The position numbers and the translations under genes are program-made. The notes under the pieces were generated by a model that was not told the DNA's origin, searched no databases, and saw nothing but the letters and a program-made list of their open reading frames with translations. Positions 12,132 to 22,700 of a DNA stretch of 64,000 bases are shown piece after piece. The stretch's first letter is position 1. Every line of letters starts with the position of its first letter. The stretch spans positions 8,170,830 through 8,234,829 of the forward strand of contig JARUPZ010000002.1 of the NCBI GenBank assembly GCA_031213475.1, given 5' to 3'. The stretch is from Nereocystis luetkeana (taxonomy: Eukaryota > Sar > Phaeophyceae > Laminariales > Laminariaceae).

Positions 12132-15100
12132 ATGCACATCCTATGAAATAGAGAAACGAAAGGAAACAAGCAAAGCGAAAAAAAAAACAAAAACAAAAAC
12201 AAAAGCAAAGAAGATAATTCGAAAGAAAAGAACAAAAGTAAAAAATAACAAAAAATAGAAGAAACAAACTGTCGTGCCCCCCCCCGCAGGCGATGTGGCA
12301 AACACTTGAAAAGAACGAGCTGGAAAAAATAAAAAAATAACAAAAACACCACTGCTTGTAAACAAAGTGAGACAAAGAACCAAGGAAAAAATAACAAAGG
12401 GAAAATTACAGGCAAACCAAAGCACAAAGCACCTTCCACGTAGCGGCAGCAGTTTGTGGTACGAGTAGTATAGCCAGGTTATTCCTGCTAGTCCGCCTGG
12501 TACCTTGCTACCCTGACTGCCGTCTCCGCCCAGCGTTCATCAACTATGCCCAGCCCCTTGGCGTCAGACAATACGAAACGAGCAGAGCAGGCTCGTCATC
12601 CACCCCCGCCACACGACTCCCTCACTACGGCTTATTAATCGAAAAAAGGAAGAGAAATAAATAAAATGAAAATCACCCGAGAATCAGCGCAAGAAAGACA
12701 AAACAAAAAGAAGATAGGACAAGGGAAGACCACGTTCGAACTAGCTGCACCAGTTGGTGGCACTAGTAGTATAATCATGTTCTACTTCCTAGTCGGCCTG
12801 GTGCCTTGCTACCCTGTCTGCCATCTCCTTCCTCTACTTTCGTCCACCGCAGTCCCTTCTACTCCTCCTGTTCCCCCCCCTCTCCGCATTCCCTTGGTCG
12901 GGTTTTCTGCCAATTCTCCTTGTTGCCCCCCCCCCTCCATTCCCTTGGACACCATCCACGATGGATGCGCGGCGCTGCCTACTCATCTCAGCCTCATCAT
13001 CGTGCCACCTCACCATGAACCGTTCGGCTGCTTCAAGGATCCCGTAGTACCACTTCCCCGCCTTTTTTGCTTCAGTGGGCCACAACGCGGTCTCAACTCC
13101 AAACACCAAGGGGGCAACTTCCTTCGACCCTTCGGTGGCTCGGAACTCCCTAAGGTCTTCGACTATGCATCTATGCCAAGTCTTAGACTGTCCGAAGGTT
13201 TTCGATTATGCATCTATGCCAAGTCTCACACGGTCCGCCTGGTCTCGGGTTTTCCCCACCAGCCATCGTCCCGAACATTACCCGACTGGGTAATCGCTCC
13301 TTGCTTTGCCGTGGCACGCCCCCCGCAAAGAAGAGCCGCCGTTTACGAATGGTCGTTTCGATGCTCTCGCAACGTGTCATCTTGAGGGCCTTCGCGTACG
13401 AGAGGGTGGCATGGTCAGTACAAAGTCGGCGCTAGAAACCAATGACTCGCAACAGGACTTGGTGGTGAGCCGTTCGAAGCTTGGCAAAGTGTTCCGCTCT
13501 GAGGGTCCACGTCACACACCCGTGCAGCAGGGTCTCAATCACCTCGGCCTTCAGCATTCGGACTTTAAGGCTAAGGGGGGAGGTCGTCCTATCATACAAC
13601 TCCGGGCCGAACCGTTTGAGGCATATGCTCGCATGAGGCGGATCCGTCGGTCGATTTCGAGCGAGAGGACAGCGTTTTCGTGGATAGTGCCGCCTAGGTC
13701 TAAGAACTGGGTCGTCTGCATATACCTCTGGCCTGCCGCTTTGATGACGAGCGGCGGTGGGAGGGTTGTCTGATCTGTGTGAGGGTCTCTTAGTCCGTTG
13801 GGCTAAAGGTAAAAAGTTAATCAATCGCCTACACAATCTAAGCCTCATAACAATCTCCCTCCCTGGAACGGACAGGATTTTACGGGTCGACGCGCCACCA
13901 CACGCGGTTCCAATTTCTGGGGATCCAGAAGCATTTTTCAGATTCTTGACATGAGGAAACTCACTTTTCTTTAAAAAGCGATTTCATGGTGGACGTGAGA
14001 TTCGAACCCACGACCAACGACCCATGTCCTGCCGACGACGCCATTTGTGAGGGTCTTAGTCCGTTGGGCTAAAGTTAAAAGATTATCCCCATACGGCACC
14101 ACCCATCTTAGTCCGTTGGGCTAAAGGTAAAAGGTTAACCGATCGCCTACCCAATCTAAGCCTCATAACACTCTCCCACCCTGGAACGGACCGGATTTTA
14201 CGGGTCGACGCGCCACCACACGCGGTTCCAATTTCTGGGGACCCAGAAGCATTTTTCAGATTCTTGACATGAGGAAACTCGCTTTTCTTTAAAAAGCTAT
14301 TTCATGGTGGACGTGAGATTCGAACTCATGACCAACGACTCATGTCCTGCTGACGACGCCATTTGTGAAGGTCTTAGTCCGTTGGGCTAAAGGTAAAAGG
14401 TTAACCGATCGCCTACCCAATCTAAGCCTCATAAACTTCTGGTGTTCGTAGGAGTATTGTCTCTGTCTTCTTTTCCGACACCGTGAGGCCTGCTGCTTCG
14501 AAGACAGTCACGATGACTGTTACTATTTTCGCGAGCCCTTCAGCCGACTTCGAGACAATTCCTACGTCATCGGCGTACAACATGCCCCATACAGCCCTTC
14601 GCACGCACGCCAACGGCTCCTGCTTCTCTGTTCGAACTACTCCAGCATCACTGAGTTGGACCAAATCCCTCACGATGGCTTCGCCTTGGCTGAAGCTTAC
14701 TAGTACGACGTGTAACGCAGCAGCTAAGACGTTGAACAGTAACGGTGATAGTACACAGCCTTGCCACAGCCCCTGCGTGACATCAAACCATTCCGAGTGC
14801 TCGCCGTCATCAGTACGCACGCGAGCCCGCATGCCATCGTGGAAATTCCGGATAATTCTCAGCATCTTAGCTGGTACGCCAAAGCGTGTGAGTACCTTCC
14901 ATAACAGCTCTCGGTCGACAGAGTCGTACGCTTTTTGCAGATCGATGAAGCACACGTACAAGGGGATTTTCCTCTGTCGTCCGAGCTCTTGCAACCGGCG
15001 CACGACGAACAGCATATCAATCGTTGATCGTGCGGGGCGGAAGCCACACTGTTCCTCAGGGAGTAGTTCCTCGGTCTCGCGGTAGCAGTTGCTGAGGTGG

Positions 15101-15174
15101 GACGCGACGATTTTCAACTAAACTTTGCCTGCGTGGGCAACAAGCGAAATCCCTCGGTAGTTGTTGCAGTCAGT
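12132..15174 (-). mobile_element. LINE copy E, 5'-truncated main part
   Basis: In minus orientation the copy starts inside the reverse transcriptase region at about 15174 (5' truncation, usual for LINEs) and runs through the RT core (15117-14422, with YADDVGIV in place of YADDAGIV) and the C-terminal domain to the 3' UTR. Its tail is displaced to 6337-6556 by copy A. The frame is broken by a 665-bp SINE insertion (13771-14436), by a 50-bp local duplication near 13150-13240, and by other small changes. It is older than copy A. Confidence 0.8.
13771..14436 (-). repeat. tRNA-derived SINE, tandem copies, inserted in LINE E
   Basis: Read on the minus strand, the unit has a tRNA-like head (TTTAGCCCAACGGACTAAG, then GTTCGAATCTCACG as the B-box), a body, and a tail GGGAGAGTGTTATGAGGC. 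It then runs straight into another head. The head occurs four times (about 13791, 14055, 14107 and 14375) and two bodies are nearly complete, giving a 265-bp period. LINE sequence continues on both sides with a short TCTG duplication. Anticodon pairing and acceptor stems are not credible, so this is not a working tRNA gene. Confidence 0.75.
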
Positions 15175-15419
15175 TAGGTAAATCTATATGACCGCGGAAG
15201 TCGTTCCCATGAAGTTGGAACGGTCCTTACGTCCTTACCGTGAAAATCGTGAAGGACGGCTATAACAGAAATGAGCTACAATGGTACGTGCATGGTATTA
15301 TATACGCGTTATTACCGGTATAGTGTGTCGTGTTTGCAGTACACCAATCGCAGTATTTCGAAATGCATTTTAGGTATTTGTTCGACCAGTAAATTCGTTG
15401 TTTTTTCGCCCCCTTGAGG
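15175..15419. other. No feature recognised between LINE E and the repeat
   Basis: This stretch holds no recognisable gene or repeat boundary. Confidence 0.3.
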
Positions 15420-15870
15420 TGGGTATTTACCAGGGTAGTATCCGGAACTTCTGTAAGTAAGTTCTGTACGCCCGTGCCACAATTGGAACTTCTGTGAGTT
15501 CTTCACGCCCGGGCCACAATCTGAACTTCTGTGAGCTCTGCACACCCGGGCCACAATCGGAGCTTCTGTGAGAGTTCTGTACGCCCGTTCCACGATAAAT
15601 ACCCGGAACTCCTGTGAGTTATGTACGCCCGTGTCACAATACCCAGAACTTCTGCGAGTTCTGTGCGACCTTCATACCCGTACCCGGAACTTGTGTAAGT
15701 TCTGTGCGACCGAGCCACAATACCCGGGGTACCGGTACAACGTTTTTATATCTGACCGGAAACTTCAGTGAGTTTTGTACACCCGGGCCACAATACCCGG
15801 AACTTCTGTGAGTTCTGGAAGGGTTTTATACCCTAACCCGGAACTTCTGTAAGTTCTGTTAGACACCCAT
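15420..15870 (+). repeat. Interspersed repeat built of ACTTCTGTGAGTTCTGTA units, right copy
   Basis: About nine variants of GGAACTTCTGTGAGTTC with CCACAAT linkers are present. The distal 260 bp is collinear with the copy at 6040-6336, down to the closing TTTTATACCCTAACCCGG. Like the left copy, it is followed by a minus-strand retroelement 3' end, here about 75 bp further on. Confidence 0.75.
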
Positions 15871-15944
15871 ACCCTAAACCTAAATCCACAAACTCTACAG
15901 AACCTATCCTTGAAAATATTGACTGAATGTTGAGATATATCATA

Positions 15945-16080
15945 TGTTGTTGTTGTTGTTGTTGTTGTTGTCTTCACAATAAATCGTCCTTTCTACCCAG
16001 CTTCATCAGTACACCCAGTGTCCGTCCTGATTCCCTATCCTAGAGAGATACTGATTTTGTGGTCACAGACTGTGAGACAG
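15945..16080 (-). mobile_element. 3' end of a LINE-related element with (AAC)n tail
   Basis: In plus orientation nine GTT triplets are followed by CTTCACAATAAATCGTCC and CCCAGTGTCCGTCC, diverged from the LINE 3' end (CTTCACATTAAACCGTTC, CCAGTGTCCGTGCC). It is therefore a minus-strand 3' terminus of a sister family whose tail is (AAC)n instead of (AC)n. Only about 110 bp of body remain. Confidence 0.6.
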
Positions 16081-16454
16081 AGGAAGACCAAAATAGTTAT
16101 AATAAAATGTGAGGAATATATTTATAGATACCTGGTACGAGTATACCTGGTACTTTTTAATCAAATTATGAAATGCTCTATCTCCCAGATTGTTGTGGGA
16201 CCTCGTTATATTATACCTGGTACCTGGTACCAGGTATGTGATGAAATTCCAGCATCACCTGTGCGCAAAGAAAGGTGCCAGGAGACAGCACTTTCAGCCC
16301 TTGACATACATCAAGTTTGCCATGACATGTCTGGACTGACACCAACCTACTACTGGTAGGTTTTTAGTGTGAAACGCTCGGCCCTACGCCCTTGACAGCG
16401 AACGTTTTGTGTTGCTTGACATGTGTCTCTTGACACCTGTGTCCGTGGGTGCCC

Positions 16455-16475
16455 ACCCACTATAAATAGCGGAGA
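16455..16475 (+). promoter_or_regulatory. TATA-like box upstream of the anchor ORF
   Basis: CCACTATAAATAGCGG lies about 210 bp before the ATG at 16676. It could be the core promoter of the element's transcript; no initiation site can be proven from sequence. Confidence 0.35.
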
Positions 16476-16675
16476 AATTACATGATGAGTGTCAATATCT
16501 ACGATCTACGGCCCCGGCCCGGCCCAGCCCACACACCAGAGACATCACAAGACAAACTATAGCGAACGATCACATGATAAAGGACGTTCTGCTCAGGAGC
16601 TGACGCCGGTAGACTGATTCTCGTACCAAATAGCTGGTACTAGGTTCTTGGGTTCTAGGGGAGTGGGGACACATC

Positions 16676-17080
16676 ATGGAAGGGCTGGAAAGCGAGCTGC
16701 GGGTGAGCGATACCACCGCAGCTGGCCTCGCGGGGAGCCTCGAGGAGGGCCTCGCAACTGAGGCTAGGACGGAGGCCGTGGCGATCGAGACCGCCAGCAC
16801 CCGGACCTCGAACGAGGCAATCGGTGCAGGGTCGCAGACCGGGCCTTCGGTGCAGAGCGAAACATCCGCCCAGCTGATAGCAACAAGGCTCGAAGATACA
16901 ACGGAAGTTCACGCGACGGAGAAGGCCGCTCACGCGGCGGAAAAGGTTGCTCGCGCGGCGGAAAAGGCGGCTCACGCGGAAGAAAATGCGGCGGAATCAA
17001 AATTGCACCTGTTCCTCATGTTGGTGCTGATCGTGCTGTTCGGAATACTGCTGTGGCTGCTCCTTACCTCCCTGCTGTAG
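16676..17080 (+). CDS. Tail-anchored heptad-repeat protein, 134 aa, unknown family
   Basis: The ORF starts at an ATG (MEGLESELRV) and has an acidic, Ala/Thr-rich first 85 residues. It then has seven-residue repeats (EKAAHAA, EKVARAA, EKAAHAE at about 90-112) that predict a coiled coil. Last comes a single hydrophobic segment (FLMLVLIVLFGILLWLLL) four residues from the C terminus. That architecture fits a tail-anchored membrane protein. In the same frame, past two stop codons, a glutamine-rich heptad-like stretch continues to about 17215, so the ancestral protein may have been longer. It lies inside the AAC-tailed element. I know no family for it. Confidence 0.5.
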   Translation: MEGLESELRVSDTTAAGLAGSLEEGLATEARTEAVAIETASTRTSNEAIGAGSQTGPSVQSETSAQLIATRLEDTTEVHATEKAAHAAEKVARAAEKAAHAEENAAESKLHLFLMLVLIVLFGILLWLLLTSLL

Positions 17081-17678
17081 CCTTAGCACCTGCTCTTCTT
17101 GTGGTGCTCGCAGCTGGATTCCGTGGGCCAGCAGCAACAGCTGGCACAGCAGCAACATCAGATACTGATGCTGGAGCAGCAGGAGGAGCAGACTATGACA
17201 TATAATATTTTTTATTAAAAAAAATACCAGTATGCTACGTACATCCGCAGCTCTCAACGAGGCTTTGGGCGAACGAATACTCGCGGAAAGCTCTGATTCA
17301 GTGAGCGGTTGTTGTATATTATCGCTTTTTTGTCCGTTTCATTTTTCTTTCATTCCCGTTTGTACCTCTTTGTGTCTTTGTTAGTATGGTCCGTTTTGCT
17401 TTTTTTTTTGCGTTTTGCTATCTGCTTCTGTTTTAGTTTTGTTTTTGTTTTTCTTTTGCTAAGCTTCATCTTCTTTTTTTTTAGGTTTTGGTCTGCTATT
17501 AATAGTCTCCTTTTTGCTTCCCTGGTGTCCGCAGTGGTGGAGTGCGTATGCTTGTTTTTTGTTTTTTGCCTCTGTTTTTACTTGAGATATTTCTTCCACT
17601 CCAGAGTTATTGGAGCCTGTCCTGCGACCACGGACTGCATTGAATTGTGAGTTAATGTGAGAACAACAACAACAACAA

Positions 17679-18320
17679 GTATCCGCATTGAAAACCAAGC
17701 TGACTACATTTTTTGAGGTTCGCCGTTGCAGCAGCTGCGCGATTGGAGGTTATGTTGCACTTCGTATGCTGCCGACAGACAGAAAAGTGATACCGCCGTG
17801 GTACGTACCGTACCTACCTGGTACTAATCTTGCCAGGTTTTATCTGTAGTACGAAGCGTATACCTGGTACCTGGTAAGTTTAAGTTTTTAATGTTAATTT
17901 CCGGACGAGAGTGTTTGCGATAGAGGTAAAAAAAAAAAAACTTTACTTGCGCTAAAAAAAGTGAATTTCCTTCCCTTCCTGATTTCGGTGTGTTTGCGAG
18001 TGAGGTAAATCAAATCCTGCAGGCGACGCCTCCGAAAATAAGGGAAGGGGGGAAGTGAGGCAAACGCGCCAAAAAAAAAGAACGAAAAACTAAAAAACAG
18101 CTTGGGAGTAGCAACGGCGGCCCAGCAACGTTTCGGCGGCAGAGTTGACAGCGGTGCCACCACTGCCAGCCCACGACTGCAAGCAGCAGCACAGCAAGCG
18201 GCAGCTAGCAAGCGCTGGCCGCAGCTAGAGGCAGCTTGAGCAACAAAAATAAGCAGCGTCATCACCAGCACCAGCAAGTACCAGCACCAGCACCAGCCAG
18301 CTTCCCTTTTTGGATTATTG

Positions 18321-18358
<38 letters not shown>

Positions 18359-18428
18359 GCTCAGCCTACGCACGCCACAGCGCCGGCGGGCTCCGCTCCG
18401 CCGCCACTATCGCGGCCACTGCTGCCGC

Positions 18429-18461
<33 letters not shown>

Positions 18462-19012
18462 GTGGTGGAATCGAAATGATACACGAGCTGTCGCGCTCTG
18501 TGCGAGCACGAGTACGAGTACGAGTGTGATGCGAGTCCTTTTTTGGAACGAAGCATCCTCCACGTCGTCACCAAGTAGGCGAAAGCGAGTACCCTACGTA
18601 GCAGCGGCGGCGGCCCGCTGGCACAATCCAACGCCGCTCGTGCGCGCGGTACTCAAGCTACACCTCTCGAGCCTCTGTGCTCCCAGCGGTTGTCGTGATG
18701 CGTACAGCAAGCAGCATGGTGGCATGGAAGATGCTCGGTGTTTTGATCCTTCGAGATTTGAGATGATGCGTTTTGCGTCGGGATGATGCTCGGTGCGTGT
18801 AGGCCAATGAGACAGAGAGCCAAAAGTTACCGTAACTTTTGATGAAATCCTGACTTCGCTGAAGTACTTTTTCGCGTTTTTTTCAGAAATTTACCTCAAA
18901 AAGTTACCTCGGGAGAATTTTTGGAGAAGTAAAAGTAAAAAAAAAAAAAATCGCAACACTCACTATATTTTTTCAGTCACTAGGTACGCGTGGGAAGGCT
19001 ATTTGATAGAAA
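17679..19012. other. Low-complexity interval with CTG repeats
   Basis: This gap holds CTG runs at about 18318-18358 and 18428-18464, GTACGA repeats near 18510, and A-rich tracts at 17928 and 18935. Open frames here encode only homopolymers such as poly-C, poly-A or poly-Q and are not convincing genes. The motif GTGTTTGCGA followed by GAGGTAAA occurs twice (17909 and 17990). Confidence 0.4.
18318..18464. repeat. Two (CTG)n microsatellites
   Basis: About 13 uninterrupted or near-perfect CTG units end near 18358, and a second run of about 11 lies at 18428-18464. Confidence 0.9.
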
Positions 19013-19708
19013 TACCAGGCCGACTACGTAGGAAGTGGAACACGACCACTCTTATAAGTGCCACCAACTGGTGCAGCTGGTTCGAACGTGGTCTTCCCTT
19101 GTCTTCTCTTTTTGTTTTGTTTTTTTCTTTCTTGCGCTGACTGTCCGTGATTTTCATTTTATTTTTTTCTCTTCCTTTTCTGATTGATAAGCCGTACTGA
19201 AGGAGCCGCGTGGCGTGGTTGGAGACGAACCTGCTCTGCTCGTTTTGTATTGTCTGACGCCAAGGGGCTGGGCATAGTTGACGAACGCAGGGCGGAGACG
19301 GCAGTCTGGGTAGCAAGGTACCAGGCGGATTAGCAGGGGGAACCTGGCTATACTACTCGTACCACAAGCTGCTGCCGCCACCTGGAGGGTGCTTTGGGCT
19401 TTGGTCTGCCTGTTATTTTCCCTTTGTTATTTTTTTTTTCCTTGGTTCTTTGTCTTACTCTGTTTACAAGCAGTGGTGTTTCTGTTATTTATTTTTTTTC
19501 TACCAGCTCGTTCTTTTTCAAGTGTTGGCCACATCGCCTGCGGGGGGGGGGGGGGGGCGACAGATTGTTTCTCCTAGTTTTTGCTTTCATTTTTTTGTTT
19601 TTTCCTCTCTTTTTTTTTCTCTTTCGATTTGTCTACTTTGTTTCTGTTTTCTCTTTGTTTGATTGTTTCTTTTCGTCTCCCTATTTCATAGAATGTGTAT
19701 ATCGTGCC
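19013..19708 (+). mobile_element. LINE copy B, 3' UTR segment 1
   Basis: A plus-strand LINE 3' region that starts at the last bases of the ORF (CCAGGCCGACTA), so it is 5'-truncated. It runs through the pyrimidine-rich 3' UTR and stops at ATCGTGCC. The copy continues at 24491 and again at 27151; two minus-strand LINEs (C and D) separate the parts. Confidence 0.8.
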
Positions 19709-22700
19709 TGTGTGTGTGTGTTCTTCACATTAAACCGTTCTTTCTACCCGTCGACATCCAGCACAACCAGTGTCCGTGCCGATTCTTCAATCCTAGAAGA
19801 GATACAAGTTCTGTGGTCACAAAGCTACGCCACAGAGATGCTACGTTGCCACGTGTGCAGTGTGAACTGCAGTGGGCAATGCAAAGCCATGTCATCATAC
19901 TATAATAGATACGACAGGCACGACATACGCAATTTATGAAATAGTGAAACGAAAAGAAACAATCAAAGAGAAAACAAAAACAAGGTAGACAAATCGCAAA
20001 AGAAAAAGAAGAAAAATGAAACCAAAATCTAAGAGAAACAATCTGTCGTGCCCCCCCCCCCGCAGGCGAGGTGGCCAACACTTGAAAAAGAACGAGCTGG
20101 AAAAAAGAAGAAATAACAAAAAACACCACTGCTTGTGAACAGAGTAAGACAAAGAACCAAGGAGAAAGTAACAAGGAAAAATAACAAAGGGGAAATAACA
20201 GGCAGACCAAAGCCCAAAGCACCTTCCAGGTGGCGGCAGCAGCTTGTGGTACGAGTAGTATAGCCAGGTTCTCCCCGCTAATCCGCCTGGTACCTTGCTA
20301 CCCAGACTGCCGTCTCCGCCCTGCGTTCGTCAACTATGCCCAGCCCCTTGGCGTCAGACAATACGAAACGAGCAGAGCAGGTTCGTCTTCCAACCACGCC
20401 ACACGGCTCCTTGAGTACGGCTTATCAATCAGAAAAGGAAGAGGAAGAGAAAAAATGAAATGACAATCACGGAGAGTCAGCGCAAAAAAGAAAAGAAAAA
20501 AAAAAAAAACTAAAAGAGAAGACAAGGGAAGACCACGTTCGAGCCAGCTGCACCAGTTGGTAGCACTAGTAGTATGGTCATATTCTACTTCCTAGTCGAC
20601 TTGGTGCCTTGCTACCCTGTCTGCCATCTCCTTCCTACGAAAGCCGTTTCCCTTCTACCCCTCCTGTTCCCCCCCCTCTCCGCATTCCCTCGGTCGGGCT
20701 TTCTGCCACTTCTCCTGTTGCCCCCTCCCCCCCCGTTCCCTTGGGCACCATCCACGGCGGATGCGTGGCGCTGTCTACTCATCTCAGCCTCAGCCTCGTG
20801 CCACCTCACCATGAGCCGTTCGGCTGCTTCAAGAATCCCCCGGAACCACTTCCCCACCTTTTTGGCTGCAGTGGACCACAACGCGGTCTCAACTCCAAAC
20901 ACCAAGGGGGCAACTTCCGTTGACCCTTCGGTGGCTCGGAACTCCCTAAGGTCTTCGACTATGCATCTATGCCAAGTCTTACACTGTCCGCCTGGTCTCG
21001 GGTTCTCCCCACCAGCTATCGTCCCGAGCATTACCCGATTGGGTAATCGCTCCTTGCTTTGCCGTGGCACGCCCCCCGCAAAGAAGAGCCGCCGTTTACG
21101 AATGGTCGTTTCGATGCTCTCGCAACGTGTCATCTTGAGGGCCTTCGCGTACGAGAGGGTGGCATGGTCAGTATGAAGTCGGCGCTGGAAGCCAATGACT
21201 CGCAACAGGACTTGGTGGTGAGCCGTTCGAAGCTTGGCAAAGTGTTCCGCTCTGAGGGTCCACGTCACACACCCGTACAGCAGGGTCTCAATCACCTCGG
21301 CCTTCAGCATTCGGACTTTAAGGCTAAGGGGGGCGGTCGTCCTATCATACAACTCCGGGCCGAACCGTTTGAGGCATGCTCGCATGGGGCGGATCCGTCG
21401 GTCGATTTCGAGCGAGAGGTCAGCGTTTTCGTGGATAACGCCGCCTAGGTATAAGAACTGGGTCGTCTGCTTATACCTCTGACCTGCCGCTTCGATGACG
21501 AGCGGTGGTGCGAGGGTTGTCCGGTCTGGTGTTTGTAGGACCATTGTCTCTGTCGTCTTTTCCGACACCGTGAGGCCTGCTGCTTCGAAGACAGTCACGA
21601 TGACTGTCATCATTTTTGCGAGCCCTTCAGCCGACTTCGAGACAATTCCTGCATCGTCGGCGTACAACATGCCCCATACAGACCTTCGCACGTACGCCAA
21701 TGGCTCCTCCTTCCCTGTTCGAACTACTCCAGCTTCACAGAGTTGGACCAAATCCCTTACAATGGCTTCGTCTTGGCTGAAGCGTACTAGTACGACGTGT
21801 AACGCAGCAGCGAAGAACACGTTGAACAGTAACGGTGATAGTACACAGCCTTGCCGCAGCCCCTGCGTGACATCAAACCATTCCGAGAGCTCGCCGTCAT
21901 CAGTACGCACGCGAGCCCGCATGCCATCGTGGAAATTACGGATAATTCTCAGCATCTTGGTTGGTACGCCAAAGCGTGTGAGTACCTTCCATAACAGCTC
22001 TCGGTCGACAGAGTCGTACGCTTTCTGCAGATCGATGAAGCACACGTACAAGGGGATTTTCCTCTGTCGTCCGAGCTCTTGCAGCCGGCGCACGACGAAC
22101 AACATATCAATCGTTGATCGTGCGGGGCGGAAGCCGCACTGTTCCTCGGGGAGTAGTTCCTCGGTCTCGCAGTAGTTGCTGAGGTGGGACGCGACGATTT
22201 TCAACAACACTTTGCCTGCGTGGGCAACAAGCGAAATCCCTCTATAGTTGTTGCAGTCAGTTCGATCCTTCTTTTTGTGAAGGACCTTGATGATCGCATC
22301 TTTCCATTGCTCAGGGACTTCGCCTGTTAACCAAACATTGACAAGGATGTTGTGAAAGTGCTGGGCGAATGCCGGGTGGTCGATTTTTAGGAGTTCGACC
22401 GGGAGACCATCTGGCCCGACAGCTTTCCAATTCGACATCCCCTTAAGTGCTTCGGTCATCTCGTCTATGGATGGTTCATCTTCAAGCGACAGTTTAGGCG
22501 GTCGCGGTGGCAAGAGGTCGATGATCGTGGGATCGAGTTTCAGCGACTTCGTGTTCAAGAGTTTGTGGTAAAACCCCGCCCATCGTTCACGAATTCGCAC
22601 CTTATCCCGTAGGATCGTGCCATCCTCGTCCCTAATGAACTGTTCGCTCCTCGCTTTAGTCCCTTCCAATCCTACCGTACTCTTAAGGTGCTTGTAAAAG

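Larger units (their letters stand above)
16247..17678 (+). mobile_element. (AAC)n-tailed retroelement carrying a membrane-anchor ORF
   Basis: The unit begins TTCCAGCATCACCTGTGC and ends TTAATGTGAGAACAACAACAAC. Both ends recur at 31201-31482 around a much shorter interior, which defines a mobile unit with a simple-repeat tail like those of RTE-type elements. It has a TATA-like box (CTATAAATAGCG near 16460), one ORF (16676-17080), and a T-rich 3' UTR resembling that of the LINE. It encodes no reverse transcriptase, so it is probably moved by the LINE machinery. A retrocopied host gene is the alternative. Confidence 0.55.

Noticed and set aside
18236-18786. Plus-strand frames through the CTG repeats
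   Set aside because: The products are homopolymer-dominated, and no splice or start context supports them.
17909-18965. Inverted GTGTTGCGAT-type ends as a possible TIR element
   Set aside because: The match is short and lies beside A-rich tracts, one end motif also occurs as a direct repeat at 17990, and no target duplication is seen.
21495-22175. Long plus-strand frame opposite the LINE reverse transcriptase
   Set aside because: It is the antisense shadow of a conserved RT and appears at every LINE copy. No independent motif.
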